A program made the position numbers and the translations under genes. A DNA stretch of 64,000 bases from Myxococcales bacterium. GTDB taxonomy: Bacteria; Myxococcota_A; Polyangia; Polyangiales; Polyangiaceae. Where the stretch lies: assembly GCA_947473045.1 (NCBI GenBank), contig CANJCO010000001.1:186001-250000 (forward strand). Direction: 5' to 3'. Below the pieces are notes generated by a model. It was not told where the DNA came from. It did no database searches and saw only the letters and a list, made by a program, of their open reading frames with translations. Positions 9,449 through 17,133 of this stretch are shown piece after piece (positions within the stretch are counted from its first letter, which is position 1; each line of letters opens with the position of its first letter).

Positions 9449-10383
9449 TACGCGCGGGCGATCTGCAAAATGCGATCTCCCAGAAACATGAACTCGGCGA
9501 TGGCGACGATGAGAAACGGGCCGAACGCGATGCGGGGCGGCGCGCCCTCGTCTTCGCCCAGGCCGATGGGGTCGTCGGCGAGCAGCTGCGCCGCCTCGGC
9601 GTCGCCCTCCGCCGCGGCCTTTTTCAGCTCTTCGCGATCGCGCGTCACACTCTCGGGCTCTTCGATCTTGCCCTTGGCGAGGTAGAGCGCGAGCGCGGCC
9701 AACGTGCCCTGGAGCGCGCCGGCCAAGAGCACGAACAGCGCGCCAAACCACCCGCCCCACACCCCAGCCAGCATGAGCAGCTTCGCGTCTCCCATGCCCA
9801 TGCCGGCCATGCCGCGCAGACGCTTGTAGATTACAATAAATGGCAGCCACACCCCGATAAATCCAAGGGCTCCGCCGAACAGCGCCACCGCGAAGGGCTC
9901 GCCGCGCAGCGGGCAGGTGAGCAGGCCGAGGGCGGTACCTCCCAGGGTGATCGAATCCGGGAGGTACATGTGCTCCCAGTCGATGAACGCCGCCGCGATG
10001 AGCCCCAGGATGAGCGCGAAATTGGCGGCGAAGCTGGCTCCCGCCACGAGGAGGCTGGTGCTGCCCGCCATGTGCGTGAGCAGCATGTCGACGACGGCCC
10101 AGCAGGCGAGCCCCCCCAGCAGCTCAACGATGGGGTAGCGGGGGCTCATCTTCGCGCCGCAGCATCGGGCCTTGCCGCGGAGGATGACGTACGACAGCAC
10201 CGGCAAGTTGTCGTACGGGGCGATTGGCTTGCCGCAGCCGGGGCAGTGCGACGGCGGGCGCACCACGCTCATGTCGCGCGGCAGGCGGTAAATCACCACG
10301 TTCAGAAAGCTGCCCCAGAGCATCCCGAAGGGCACGGCCAGAGCGCGCAGGGCGCCCGGCGGGAGATCTCGGAGCACCATCAT
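9433..10383 (-). CDS. pilD: Type IV prepilin peptidase (A24 family)
   Basis: A 316-residue polytopic membrane aspartic protease that cleaves and usually N-methylates type IV prepilins and type II secretion pseudopilins. The N-terminal GSFLNVVIYRLP and the zinc-like Cys set (CPGC at 47-50, CC at 74-75) are present. The last Cys pair is adjacent rather than the usual CxxC. The two catalytic Asp are Asp135 in FIDWE and Asp199 in GMGMGD. The loop between later helices is longer and more charged than usual, about 50 residues of Glu/Asp/Lys. The first of two adjacent ATGs is taken. Confidence 0.9.
   Translation of the reverse strand: MMVLRDLPPGALRALAVPFGMLWGSFLNVVIYRLPRDMSVVRPPSHCPGCGKPIAPYDNLPVLSYVILRGKARCCGAKMSPRYPIVELLGGLACWAVVDMLLTHMAGSTSLLVAGASFAANFALILGLIAAAFIDWEHMYLPDSITLGGTALGLLTCPLRGEPFAVALFGGALGFIGVWLPFIVIYKRLRGMAGMGMGDAKLLMLAGVWGGWFGALFVLLAGALQGTLAALALYLAKGKIEEPESVTRDREELKKAAAEGDAEAAQLLADDPIGLGEDEGAPPRIAFGPFLIVAIAEFMFLGDRILQIARAYYFIQ
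9825..9835. repeat. TGYANNNTRCA site (TGTAGATTACA)
   Basis: Inside the prepilin peptidase gene (minus); coding strand reads ATT GTA ATC TAC. Confidence 0.55.
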
Positions 10384-10498
10384 CGCTCGCCAGAGGTTAG
10401 CCGCCCGCGGGCAGGAAATCGATCGCGACGCGCGCTGGCGCCATGAAAGTGCCGCAGCGCGCAGCGATTGCTGGTAGACGCACCGCCGAGCCCGCCGC

Positions 10499-11104
10499 AT
10501 GATTCTTGAGCTGAACGCCGACCACCCCGAGCCGCGAAAGATCCGACGCGCGGTCGAAGCGCTCGAGGCCGGTGAGGTCATCGCCTATCCGACCGACACC
10601 GTGTACGGCCTCGGCTGCGACCTCATGAACAAAAAGGCGATCGACCGCCTTTACGCGATCAAGCAGATGGACCGCAGCCATCAGCTCGCGTTTATCTGCC
10701 ACGATTTGAGCGATATCGCGCGCTACGCCGTGGTCGAAAACCACCAGTACCGCGTGCTCAAGCGCTACCTGCCGGGGCCTTACTGCTTCATCCTCGAAGC
10801 CACGCGGGAGGTCCCGAAGCTCGTGCAGAGCAAGAAGAAGACGGTCGGCATTCGCGTGCCCAACCACGAGGTGATTCGGGCGATCGCGCGCGAGCTGGGC
10901 AGGCCGATCATCTCGACCACTGCGCAGAAGTCCGGCGAGGAGCCGCACGTCGATCCGCATGAAATCGAGCTCGCGTTTCGCGGGCTCGGGCTGACCCTCG
11001 ACGCGGGCGGGGGCGGAGTCGTGCCGACCACGATCATCGATTTGGTCGAGGTGCCTCCCGTGGTGATTCGCGAGGGCGCGGGCAGCATCGAAGACTTCGT
11101 CTGA
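10499..11104 (+). CDS. Sua5/YciO/YrdC-family protein (threonylcarbamoyl-AMP synthase-like)
   Basis: A 201-residue protein matching the family: VIAYPTDTVYGLGCD near residues 27-41, the KTVGIRVPNH block, and PIISTTAQKSGE. Family members make threonylcarbamoyl-AMP for the t6A modification of tRNA, or are YciO-type relatives of uncertain activity. The length without a C-terminal Sua5 domain and the spacing are closest to YciO. A second gene of this family elsewhere would be needed to decide. The ATG at 10499 stands well clear of the divergent prepilin peptidase start. Confidence 0.85.
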   Translation: MILELNADHPEPRKIRRAVEALEAGEVIAYPTDTVYGLGCDLMNKKAIDRLYAIKQMDRSHQLAFICHDLSDIARYAVVENHQYRVLKRYLPGPYCFILEATREVPKLVQSKKKTVGIRVPNHEVIRAIARELGRPIISTTAQKSGEEPHVDPHEIELAFRGLGLTLDAGGGGVVPTTIIDLVEVPPVVIREGAGSIEDFV

Positions 11105-11106
11105 GA

Positions 11107-11125
11107 TCGCGGCGCGGGGCCGCGA
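11107..11125. terminator. Weak hairpin between convergent genes
   Basis: TCGCGGC at 11107-11113 pairs with GCCGCGA at 11119-11125 around a 5-base loop, in the 34 bases between two convergent genes. There is no T-run on either side, so it is at best a Rho-assisted or weak terminator. Confidence 0.3.
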
Positions 11126-11138
11126 CCCGATCCGTCCG

Positions 11139-11933
11139 TCAGGGCGAGAGCACGCGCGCGCCTCCGCCGACGTCGAATGCAGCTCCCAGCGCGGCGTAGT
11201 GGGCCTCTTTCGACCAGCGAACGGCCTCGATCAGCGACGCGCCGGTGGCGAGCCGCCCTGCGATGAGCGACGCGAGCGTGCAGCCGCCCCCGTGCATTGG
11301 GCCGAGGGTGAGGCGCCTGCTGCGCAGCTCGATGGCCTCGTCGCCCGCGATCGCGAGCACGTCGACGGCGTCCCGGCCGGTGAGGTGTCCGCCTTTGATG
11401 AGCACGGCCTTCGCGCCGAGCTTCAGCAGCGCGCGCGCCGCTTCGTGCGCGGCCGGGAGTGAATCGACGCGCATCCCGAGCAGCGCCGCGGCCTCCGGCG
11501 CGTTGGCCGTAACGAGCGTGGCGCGCGGAATGAGATGTGTGCACAGTGCACGTGTTGCGCCCGCCGCGAGCAGCCTCCCGCGTCCGCGCGAGGGCATGAG
11601 CACCGGGTCGAGCACGAGCGGCAAGTCGAGGTTCGCGGCTGCGATCGCTGCGACCGCGCGCACGTTCGCGAGCGAGCCGAGGGCGCCGATTTTAATCGCT
11701 CGCACGCGCTGCGCTTTGAGCACGATTCGGGCCTGTGAGGCCACCAGCGCGGCCTTGACGTTGTGGGTGGCCACGAGCCCGTCGGTCGACTGCAGGGTGA
11801 GCACCGCAGCGACGCCGCACGCAAACGCGCCCGCGGCATGGGCGGCGCGGGCGTCTGCCAGCAGACCGGCGCCGCCGCCGGGATCGAGCCCGCCAATCGA
11901 AAGGACGCAGGGCAGGGACCTGGGCGACTTCAT
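11139..11933 (-). CDS. thiD: Hydroxymethylpyrimidine/phosphomethylpyrimidine kinase
   Basis: A 264-residue ribokinase-fold kinase that phosphorylates HMP and HMP-P in thiamine synthesis. The substrate end (VLSIGGLDPGGGAGLLAD), the LVLDPVLMPSRG segment and the anion-hole end (MHGGGCTLASLIAG) are all present. ATG at 11933 is chosen because the family signature starts within a few residues of it. The open frame extends much further upstream but without sequence that fits the family. No other thiamine gene and no obvious TPP riboswitch lies nearby. Confidence 0.92.
   Translation of the reverse strand: MKSPRSLPCVLSIGGLDPGGGAGLLADARAAHAAGAFACGVAAVLTLQSTDGLVATHNVKAALVASQARIVLKAQRVRAIKIGALGSLANVRAVAAIAAANLDLPLVLDPVLMPSRGRGRLLAAGATRALCTHLIPRATLVTANAPEAAALLGMRVDSLPAAHEAARALLKLGAKAVLIKGGHLTGRDAVDVLAIAGDEAIELRSRRLTLGPMHGGGCTLASLIAGRLATGASLIEAVRWSKEAHYAALGAAFDVGGGARVLSP
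11540..11550. repeat. TGYANNNTRCA site (TGCACAGTGCA)
   Basis: Inside thiD (minus); coding strand reads GCA CTG TGC ACA. Confidence 0.5.
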
Positions 11934-12012
11934 GGGTGAGCGTACCGTACCCCATCGGCGACGCGCGTCTGCGAGGTTGCGCGACGCGGGCCGCAGCGGG
12001 CATACTGACCGC

Positions 12013-12615
12013 ATGATTTCTTGCCGTATTGGCGCCGTAGCCGCGCTTTCTTTTGTACTCGCGGCCTGCGGAGACGCGACCGACGCCGATCTCTTCGGCT
12101 CGCCGCCTGCGAGCGGTGCGACCGACGCGTCTTCGGTGCCCGGTCGCGACGGCGCCGCGGTCGACGCGGGCGTGGATGGCGCGCGCGCCAATGACGCGGC
12201 CTCCGCCGACACGTCCGTTCCCGACACGTCCGTTCCCGACACGTCCGTTCCGGCGGCTCGCGTCGCTTGCGGAATGCAGCTGTCGTGCAACGTCCCGCCC
12301 GACGTGTGCTGCCGGAGCATCGTCAATCAGCAGTACCAGTACACATGCACGGGGAGCCCGAGCAAGTGCGCGAACCCGGGCGACGTGGTGATCGCCTGCG
12401 CGCAGCCCAAAGACTGCCCCAACGCCGGCGACGCCTGCTGCCTCGACATCAACCAGCAGAACTATCCGACGGCGACGAGCTGCAAGCCGAGCGCGCAGTG
12501 CCAGACGCAGATCGCGCGACCGCTGTGCGACCCGAACGCGCCGAACATCTGCCCAAACGGTTGGTCGTGCCAGCTCAGCTCGCAGACGCTGCCGGGCTAC
12601 TATTTCTGCCGCTGA
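12013..12615 (+). CDS. Cys-rich lipoprotein with a short tandem repeat
   Basis: A 200-residue protein with a lipoprotein signal ending FVLAAC (lipidated Cys19), a low-complexity Ala/Asp/Ser linker of about 60 residues, then a Cys-rich globular part with about 16 Cys, including CC pairs (VCCRS, ACCLD) spaced as in small disulphide-bonded domains. The linker holds three tandem copies of TSVPD. This lipid anchor, linker and Cys-rich plan is common among myxobacterial surface lipoproteins of unknown function. The ATG at 12013 is fixed by the signal peptide. Confidence 0.75.
   Translation: MISCRIGAVAALSFVLAACGDATDADLFGSPPASGATDASSVPGRDGAAVDAGVDGARANDAASADTSVPDTSVPDTSVPAARVACGMQLSCNVPPDVCCRSIVNQQYQYTCTGSPSKCANPGDVVIACAQPKDCPNAGDACCLDINQQNYPTATSCKPSAQCQTQIARPLCDPNAPNICPNGWSCQLSSQTLPGYYFCR
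12208..12252 (+). repeat. 15-bp tandem repeat, three copies
   Basis: GACACGTCCGTTCCC occurs three times head to tail at 12208, 12223 and 12238 (the last base differs in the third), keeping the frame and encoding DTSVP in a lipoprotein linker. Such repeats can change copy number by slippage. Confidence 0.9.
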
Positions 12616-12620
12616 GCCAA

Positions 12621-13685
12621 TCAGGCCTTCGCGTCCGGGAGGGCCTCTTCGGTGAAGGCCTTGAGCTCGGCCGTCACGCTGCGCAGGTACTGCTGCTTGA
12701 CGTGAAACGGCAGGAAAGCGCTCTTGAAGCCACTCGTGATGATCTGCTTCAGGTCGTCGAGGCCGAGGCCCATTTGGGTGTGGCACAACCACAGCTCGCG
12801 CGAGACTGAGGTGTCGGTCACGAGGCGGTTGTCGGTGTTGACCGTCACCCGCAGGCCGAGGTTCGCGTAGAGCTTGAGCGGGTGGGTCGCGAGGTCGCGC
12901 ACGGCCCCGGTCTGCACGTTCGACGACGGGCAGCATTCGAGCGGAATGCGGTGGTCGTTGAGGTAGTGGAGCAAATCGCCGTCTTCGCGCAGCCGGCACC
13001 CGTGGCCGATGCGGTGCGCGCCGCAGACGTGAACGGCCTGGGCGATCGACTCGGGCCCGTAGGCCTCGCCGGCGTGAATCGTGACGTTGATGTTGTTGTC
13101 GCGCACCAGCTGGAAGGCGTTTTTGTGGTGCTTGGCCGGGTGGTCGTATTCGGCGCCTGCGAGGTCGAAGCCGACGACGCCGCGATTTTTATAGGCCACG
13201 GCGAGCTCGGCCATCTCGAGCGAGCTCGCCGCCGAGACGTTGCGAATGCCGCAAATAATGAGGTTGCTCTCGATGCGGTGCTCCTTCTGAGCCGCCCGCA
13301 GGCCCGACAGAACAGCCTCGACCACGCGCGTCAGCGAAAGCCCACGCTGCGTGTGGAGCATGGGTGCGTAGCGCACTTCCATGTATCTTACATTTTCTTT
13401 GGCCGCGTCCTCGGCGAGCTCGTACGCGATGCGGGTGAGCGACTCTTCGGTCTGCATGACCCGCAGGGTCACGTCGAACGCCTTGAGGTATTCGACCAGC
13501 GTGCCGCAGTTTTTGCCGAGGTTCATGGCCTCGCGCAGGCCGTCCTCGTCGTAGGAAGGCAGCTCGACTTTTTGCTTGTCGGCCAGGTCGAGGATCGTCT
13601 TGAGGCGGAGCGAGCCGTCGAGGTGAACGTGGAGATCGGTCTTGGGGAGCTTCTCGATGAGCTCGAGGGGGATCGTCTTCGCCAT
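12621..13685 (-). CDS. add: Adenosine deaminase
   Basis: A 354-residue amidohydrolase-fold enzyme that converts adenosine to inosine. Metal ligands are in LHVHLDGS (His19, His21) near the N-terminus, with the IHAGEAYGP and HRIGHGCRL blocks and the late NTDNR. Length fits the family. ATG at 13685 is used because the TDLHVHLDG motif begins about 15 residues later, as normal; the frame upstream is open but runs into the next gene. Codons at 13380-13400 (AAT GTA AGA) are unusually A/T-rich for this gene and coincide with a palindrome noted separately. Confidence 0.9.
   Translation of the reverse strand: MAKTIPLELIEKLPKTDLHVHLDGSLRLKTILDLADKQKVELPSYDEDGLREAMNLGKNCGTLVEYLKAFDVTLRVMQTEESLTRIAYELAEDAAKENVRYMEVRYAPMLHTQRGLSLTRVVEAVLSGLRAAQKEHRIESNLIICGIRNVSAASSLEMAELAVAYKNRGVVGFDLAGAEYDHPAKHHKNAFQLVRDNNINVTIHAGEAYGPESIAQAVHVCGAHRIGHGCRLREDGDLLHYLNDHRIPLECCPSSNVQTGAVRDLATHPLKLYANLGLRVTVNTDNRLVTDTSVSRELWLCHTQMGLGLDDLKQIITSGFKSAFLPFHVKQQYLRSVTAELKAFTEEALPDAKA
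13382..13392. repeat. TGYANNNTRCA site (TGTATCTTACA)
   Basis: Inside add (minus); coding strand reads AAT GTA AGA TAC, including the rare AGA. Confidence 0.55.
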
Positions 13686-13717
13686 GGCGAAGCGTAACAC
13701 GATCACCGGTCGCGACG

Positions 13718-16540
13718 TCAGGGGGGCTGTGTCGTCGCCCCCGCGAGCTCGATGCGCTTCGACTCGGCGGCGTGGGCGTCGGCGTCGGCGCCGCGCCCGA
13801 GCGCCTTGAGTGACTGGGCGAGCAGCGCGTGGGCCGCCACCTGCTCGGCGGTCTTCGTCTTGCACAAGAGCGCGCTTTCGAGCTCGAACACAGCCCGCGC
13901 GTGCTCTCCGCCCTCCGCGAGGCCCTGAGCGTAGGCGATGTGCGTGCTGGCGCGGTGCACGTCGACGAACACCGCGGCCTCGCCGAATGTTCGCAGGTCC
14001 GCCCACGCCTTCGCCGTCACGAGGCGATCCATCAGCATGCGCCACACGTCGCGGTCGTGCGCGTCGAGCGGAGCGAGGCGCCGCAACACGGTGAGCGCGT
14101 CGTCGTCACGCTTGTCGCCCTTCGCGAGATCGTAGAGCCCCTTGAGCGGATCGGCCTGCGCGGGGTCGAACGCATACGCGGCCTCGAGGTGCGCGCGCAT
14201 GGCGACTTTGTCGTGCCTGGCCTCGGCGATGTCGGCGAGCAGCATGCGCACTTCGTAGCCGTCGGCCCCGAGCGCCTGAAGCGCCGCGAGGTGCTTGCCT
14301 GCGCGGTCCGCGTCCTTCTTTCCGAGGGCGATTTTTGCGGCGAGAAACTGCGCGCGTTTGCTCTGCGGACCAGCGCCGAGGGCGGCCTCGAGCGCCTTCA
14401 GGGCCTCGTCGACTTTTCGCTGATTGAGCAGGGCGAGCGCGAGGTCGACGTGGGCCTCGGGATCGCCCGGGCGCGCGGTCACGGCCTGCCGCGCCTCGGC
14501 CAGCTCGGGGGCGGCGTCGTCGAAGATGAACTGCCCATCGAACCGGGACAGGCGCTTGAGCTGCCATGCGCGGTACTGGCGGTCGTACTCGTCGTCGGCC
14601 ACGCCAAACGCCTGGGCGATCACCTGCTCGGTGCGCAGCCCCTGACCCCAAAGCTCCAGCGCGCGCACGATCGCGGGCATGCCGAAGCGCTCGGCTGTAA
14701 ACACGACCATCTGGCTCGATGCGTAGTACGCCGCGGTGACATCACCTGCGTCCTTGGCGTGAGAAAAGGCGCGGTTCATGTTCGCGGCGCCCGGCAGGCG
14801 GCCCCGCTTGAGCGCGCGGTACAGCTGCGGGTCGAGCTCACGCCGCCATTCCGGTCTCCGCGCCAGCGTCTCGTATTCGGACAGGCCTTCGGTAAACCAC
14901 CGCGGCACGTGGTTTTTCGACAGCTGAATCGCGAACACGTGACCGAGCTCATGCCAAACCACGTCGCCCCAGTTGAAGGGCTCGCTCGCCGGGCTCATCG
15001 CGGCGACCACCCGGCCGAAGCACACGCCTTGAATGCCGATGTTCGGAAGGCCGCTGGTGCGAACGCTGAACGGCTCACGCGCCGCGTACAGCTCGACCTG
15101 CACGGGCGTCGTCGGCACGAAGCCGTAGCGCGCCTTCATCGAAGCGAACGCTTCGCCAAGCAGCCTCGGAACGTAGCGCGAGAGCACCGCCTGTTCGGCT
15201 TTCGGGTAGCGCACTTTGAACGGGCCCGAGTCGACGAGGTCGTAGTCGAACGCGATCTGCTTTTCGTACAGGTTTAGTGTATTATACACATATACGTTGT
15301 ATTTGTCTTTGGCGAAGGCCTTGCGAAGCGAGTCGAGGCCGGCCGCCTCCGCCCCCCCGCGCGCCTGCATCATCCCGAGCTCGGCCCAGGCCTTCCCGTC
15401 CTCGGGATCGACCTTCACGGCCTCGGTCATCATGGTGATGATGTCGTCGTAGCGGTGCTCCCACTCGGCATAGTCGGCCACGATCGAGAAAAAACCGGAG
15501 CCCTGCGGGTTCTTCGACAGCGCCTCGGCGCGCGCGGCCTGATAGCCCGCAGGGTCGTCCGCCAGAAAGCGCGTCGCGGCCTTCATCGCGAGCAGCTCGA
15601 GGCTCGCCGGCTCGCTCGCCAGCCCCTCGGTCACGGCAGCGTCGGCCTGCGTGAGGTTCATGTCGCGCAAGGCGAGGCCTGCGCGCACGGCGTGCGCCCC
15701 CGCGTGCTTCGGGTTCGACACCAGGGCCTTGCCGATCAGTTTGTCGGCTGCGTCAAAGTCGTAGGACTGCGCGAGCTTGATGCGGGCCATCATCACGAGC
15801 GCGTCGGCGTCGCGCGGCGCGATCGCGAGGGCCTCCCTGGCGCGCTCCTCGGCCTTTCCCGGGTTGTATTTCTCGAGGAGCATTTCGGCGTCCCAGAGCT
15901 GGCGCCGCACGAGCGCAGGATTCGCCCGCTTGCTCTCCGACAACAGCTGCTCGCTGTTGTGCCAGGCGCGGAGCAAGTACGCGGCGCGCCCCGCGACCGC
16001 GAGTCCCACGGCGTCGTGGGCGTCGATGGCGTCTGCGTTGTAGTCGCCGATGATGTCCATGAGCGGGGCCTCGGCGAGCGCGCGCTTGCCCATCGCGATT
16101 CGGTATTCGCCGAGCAGAAGCTTCAGCTCGCGGCCGCCCGCCCCGGTCTCCGCCGCCGCCTGCTCGAGCATCGTGACCGCCTCGTCGCGCCTGCCGCCGC
16201 GAAACGCGATCTCGGCGCGCAGAGCGATCGACTCGGCCTTTCGGCTGGTGGCGACGAGCTGCGCGATGCGGAGCGCCTCAGCGTATTTTCCCTGAGCCAT
16301 GAACGTGCGCGCGAGGGCGACCTGGGCGGCGGGTTTGTCGGCACCCGCAATCGCCGACAGCTCCTTTTCGGCCCGTTCGAAGTCGCTGGTCGCCGCGGCG
16401 TCGACCGCTGCGGCGAGGCTTCCCGGCGCGGGGCTGCTGGGCATCGGCACGAGCGGCCCGCCGGCCGCGACGGCGGCTTCGGGGGGCATCACGAGGGCAA
16501 AGAGCACAGAGGCCAGGGTTGCGAGTTTTCGCGAGAGCAT
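13718..16540 (-). CDS. Exported TPR protein with an HExxH peptidase (MA-clan) domain
   Basis: A 940-residue protein with a signal peptide (ASVLFALVMPPEAAVAA). About 400 residues of TPR-like helical repeats are followed by a gluzincin-type peptidase centre, HELGH at residues 530-534 with a likely third zinc ligand, Glu551, in WFTEGLSEYE. More TPR-like repeats lead to the end. This fits the peptidase MA family, whose members are mostly uncharacterised envelope proteins. Its end lies 32 bases upstream of the adenosine deaminase start, on the same strand. A cluster of A/T-ending codons at about residues 416-424 sits just before the peptidase domain. Confidence 0.8.
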   Translation of the reverse strand: MLSRKLATLASVLFALVMPPEAAVAAGGPLVPMPSSPAPGSLAAAVDAAATSDFERAEKELSAIAGADKPAAQVALARTFMAQGKYAEALRIAQLVATSRKAESIALRAEIAFRGGRRDEAVTMLEQAAAETGAGGRELKLLLGEYRIAMGKRALAEAPLMDIIGDYNADAIDAHDAVGLAVAGRAAYLLRAWHNSEQLLSESKRANPALVRRQLWDAEMLLEKYNPGKAEERAREALAIAPRDADALVMMARIKLAQSYDFDAADKLIGKALVSNPKHAGAHAVRAGLALRDMNLTQADAAVTEGLASEPASLELLAMKAATRFLADDPAGYQAARAEALSKNPQGSGFFSIVADYAEWEHRYDDIITMMTEAVKVDPEDGKAWAELGMMQARGGAEAAGLDSLRKAFAKDKYNVYVYNTLNLYEKQIAFDYDLVDSGPFKVRYPKAEQAVLSRYVPRLLGEAFASMKARYGFVPTTPVQVELYAAREPFSVRTSGLPNIGIQGVCFGRVVAAMSPASEPFNWGDVVWHELGHVFAIQLSKNHVPRWFTEGLSEYETLARRPEWRRELDPQLYRALKRGRLPGAANMNRAFSHAKDAGDVTAAYYASSQMVVFTAERFGMPAIVRALELWGQGLRTEQVIAQAFGVADDEYDRQYRAWQLKRLSRFDGQFIFDDAAPELAEARQAVTARPGDPEAHVDLALALLNQRKVDEALKALEAALGAGPQSKRAQFLAAKIALGKKDADRAGKHLAALQALGADGYEVRMLLADIAEARHDKVAMRAHLEAAYAFDPAQADPLKGLYDLAKGDKRDDDALTVLRRLAPLDAHDRDVWRMLMDRLVTAKAWADLRTFGEAAVFVDVHRASTHIAYAQGLAEGGEHARAVFELESALLCKTKTAEQVAAHALLAQSLKALGRGADADAHAAESKRIELAGATTQPP
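15278..15288. repeat. TGYANNNTRCA site (TGTATTATACA)
   Basis: Inside the HExxH peptidase gene (minus), within the perfect palindrome GTGTATTATACAC at 15277-15289. Confidence 0.6.
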
Positions 16541-16604
16541 CGCGCCCGATCATAGACGATGGAGCGGCGCTGCGTCGGCGACACGCGGCGAATTCAGCGC
16601 CCGG

Positions 16605-17126
16605 CTAAAGCGCCTCTTCGTCTGCAAGACGCACGATCTGGCGCGTTTGCGGGTCGAACGCGAGCGTCATCAGGACCGCATCTTCATCGTCGGGGTAGTA
16701 ACGGCGCCGAAGGCCCGACATGTAGAACCCCGCGCCGCGGTAGAGCGCGATCGCGGCCGCGTTCGAGCGCCGCGCCTCGAGCAGCACGCGGACGACGGCG
16801 TGCTCGGCCGCGAAGGCGACAGCGCCTGCGACCAGCGCGCGCGCGTAGCCAAGTCTGCGGTGATCGGGGTGCGTGGCGACGTCGAGAATTTCGAGTTCAT
16901 CGACGATGTGCCACGCGAGCAGCACCGCCACGATCGGCGCGTCGGCCTCGCGTCGGGCCACCCACAGGCGCGACCACGGCCGCGCGAACTCTTCGCGGAG
17001 CTGGTCGAGATCGCGAGCCGTGTCGTGACCGTGCTCCGCGAACGCAGCCTGAAGGACGTCGCGCGCCGCCTCGAGATCGGCGGCCGCGATGCGCGACGTG
17101 ACGCAGCTTGAAGCGCGGGTCACCAT
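16605..17126 (-). CDS. rimI: Ribosomal protein S18 alanine N-acetyltransferase-like GNAT
   Basis: A 173-residue GNAT acetyltransferase. The acetyl-CoA loop is seen as VATHPDHRRLGYARAL, and the C-terminal YRGAGFYMSGLRRRYYPDDE matches the RimI pattern ending in a YY pair and an acidic stretch. RimI acetylates the N-terminal Ala of ribosomal protein S18; related GNATs acetylate other N-termini. The ATG at 17126 lies 7 bases after the stop of the CheA-like gene, so it is probably the last gene of the chemosensory operon, perhaps only by read-through. Confidence 0.8.
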   Translation of the reverse strand: MVTRASSCVTSRIAAADLEAARDVLQAAFAEHGHDTARDLDQLREEFARPWSRLWVARREADAPIVAVLLAWHIVDELEILDVATHPDHRRLGYARALVAGAVAFAAEHAVVRVLLEARRSNAAAIALYRGAGFYMSGLRRRYYPDDEDAVLMTLAFDPQTRQIVRLADEEAL

Positions 17127-17133
17127 GAGGCCG

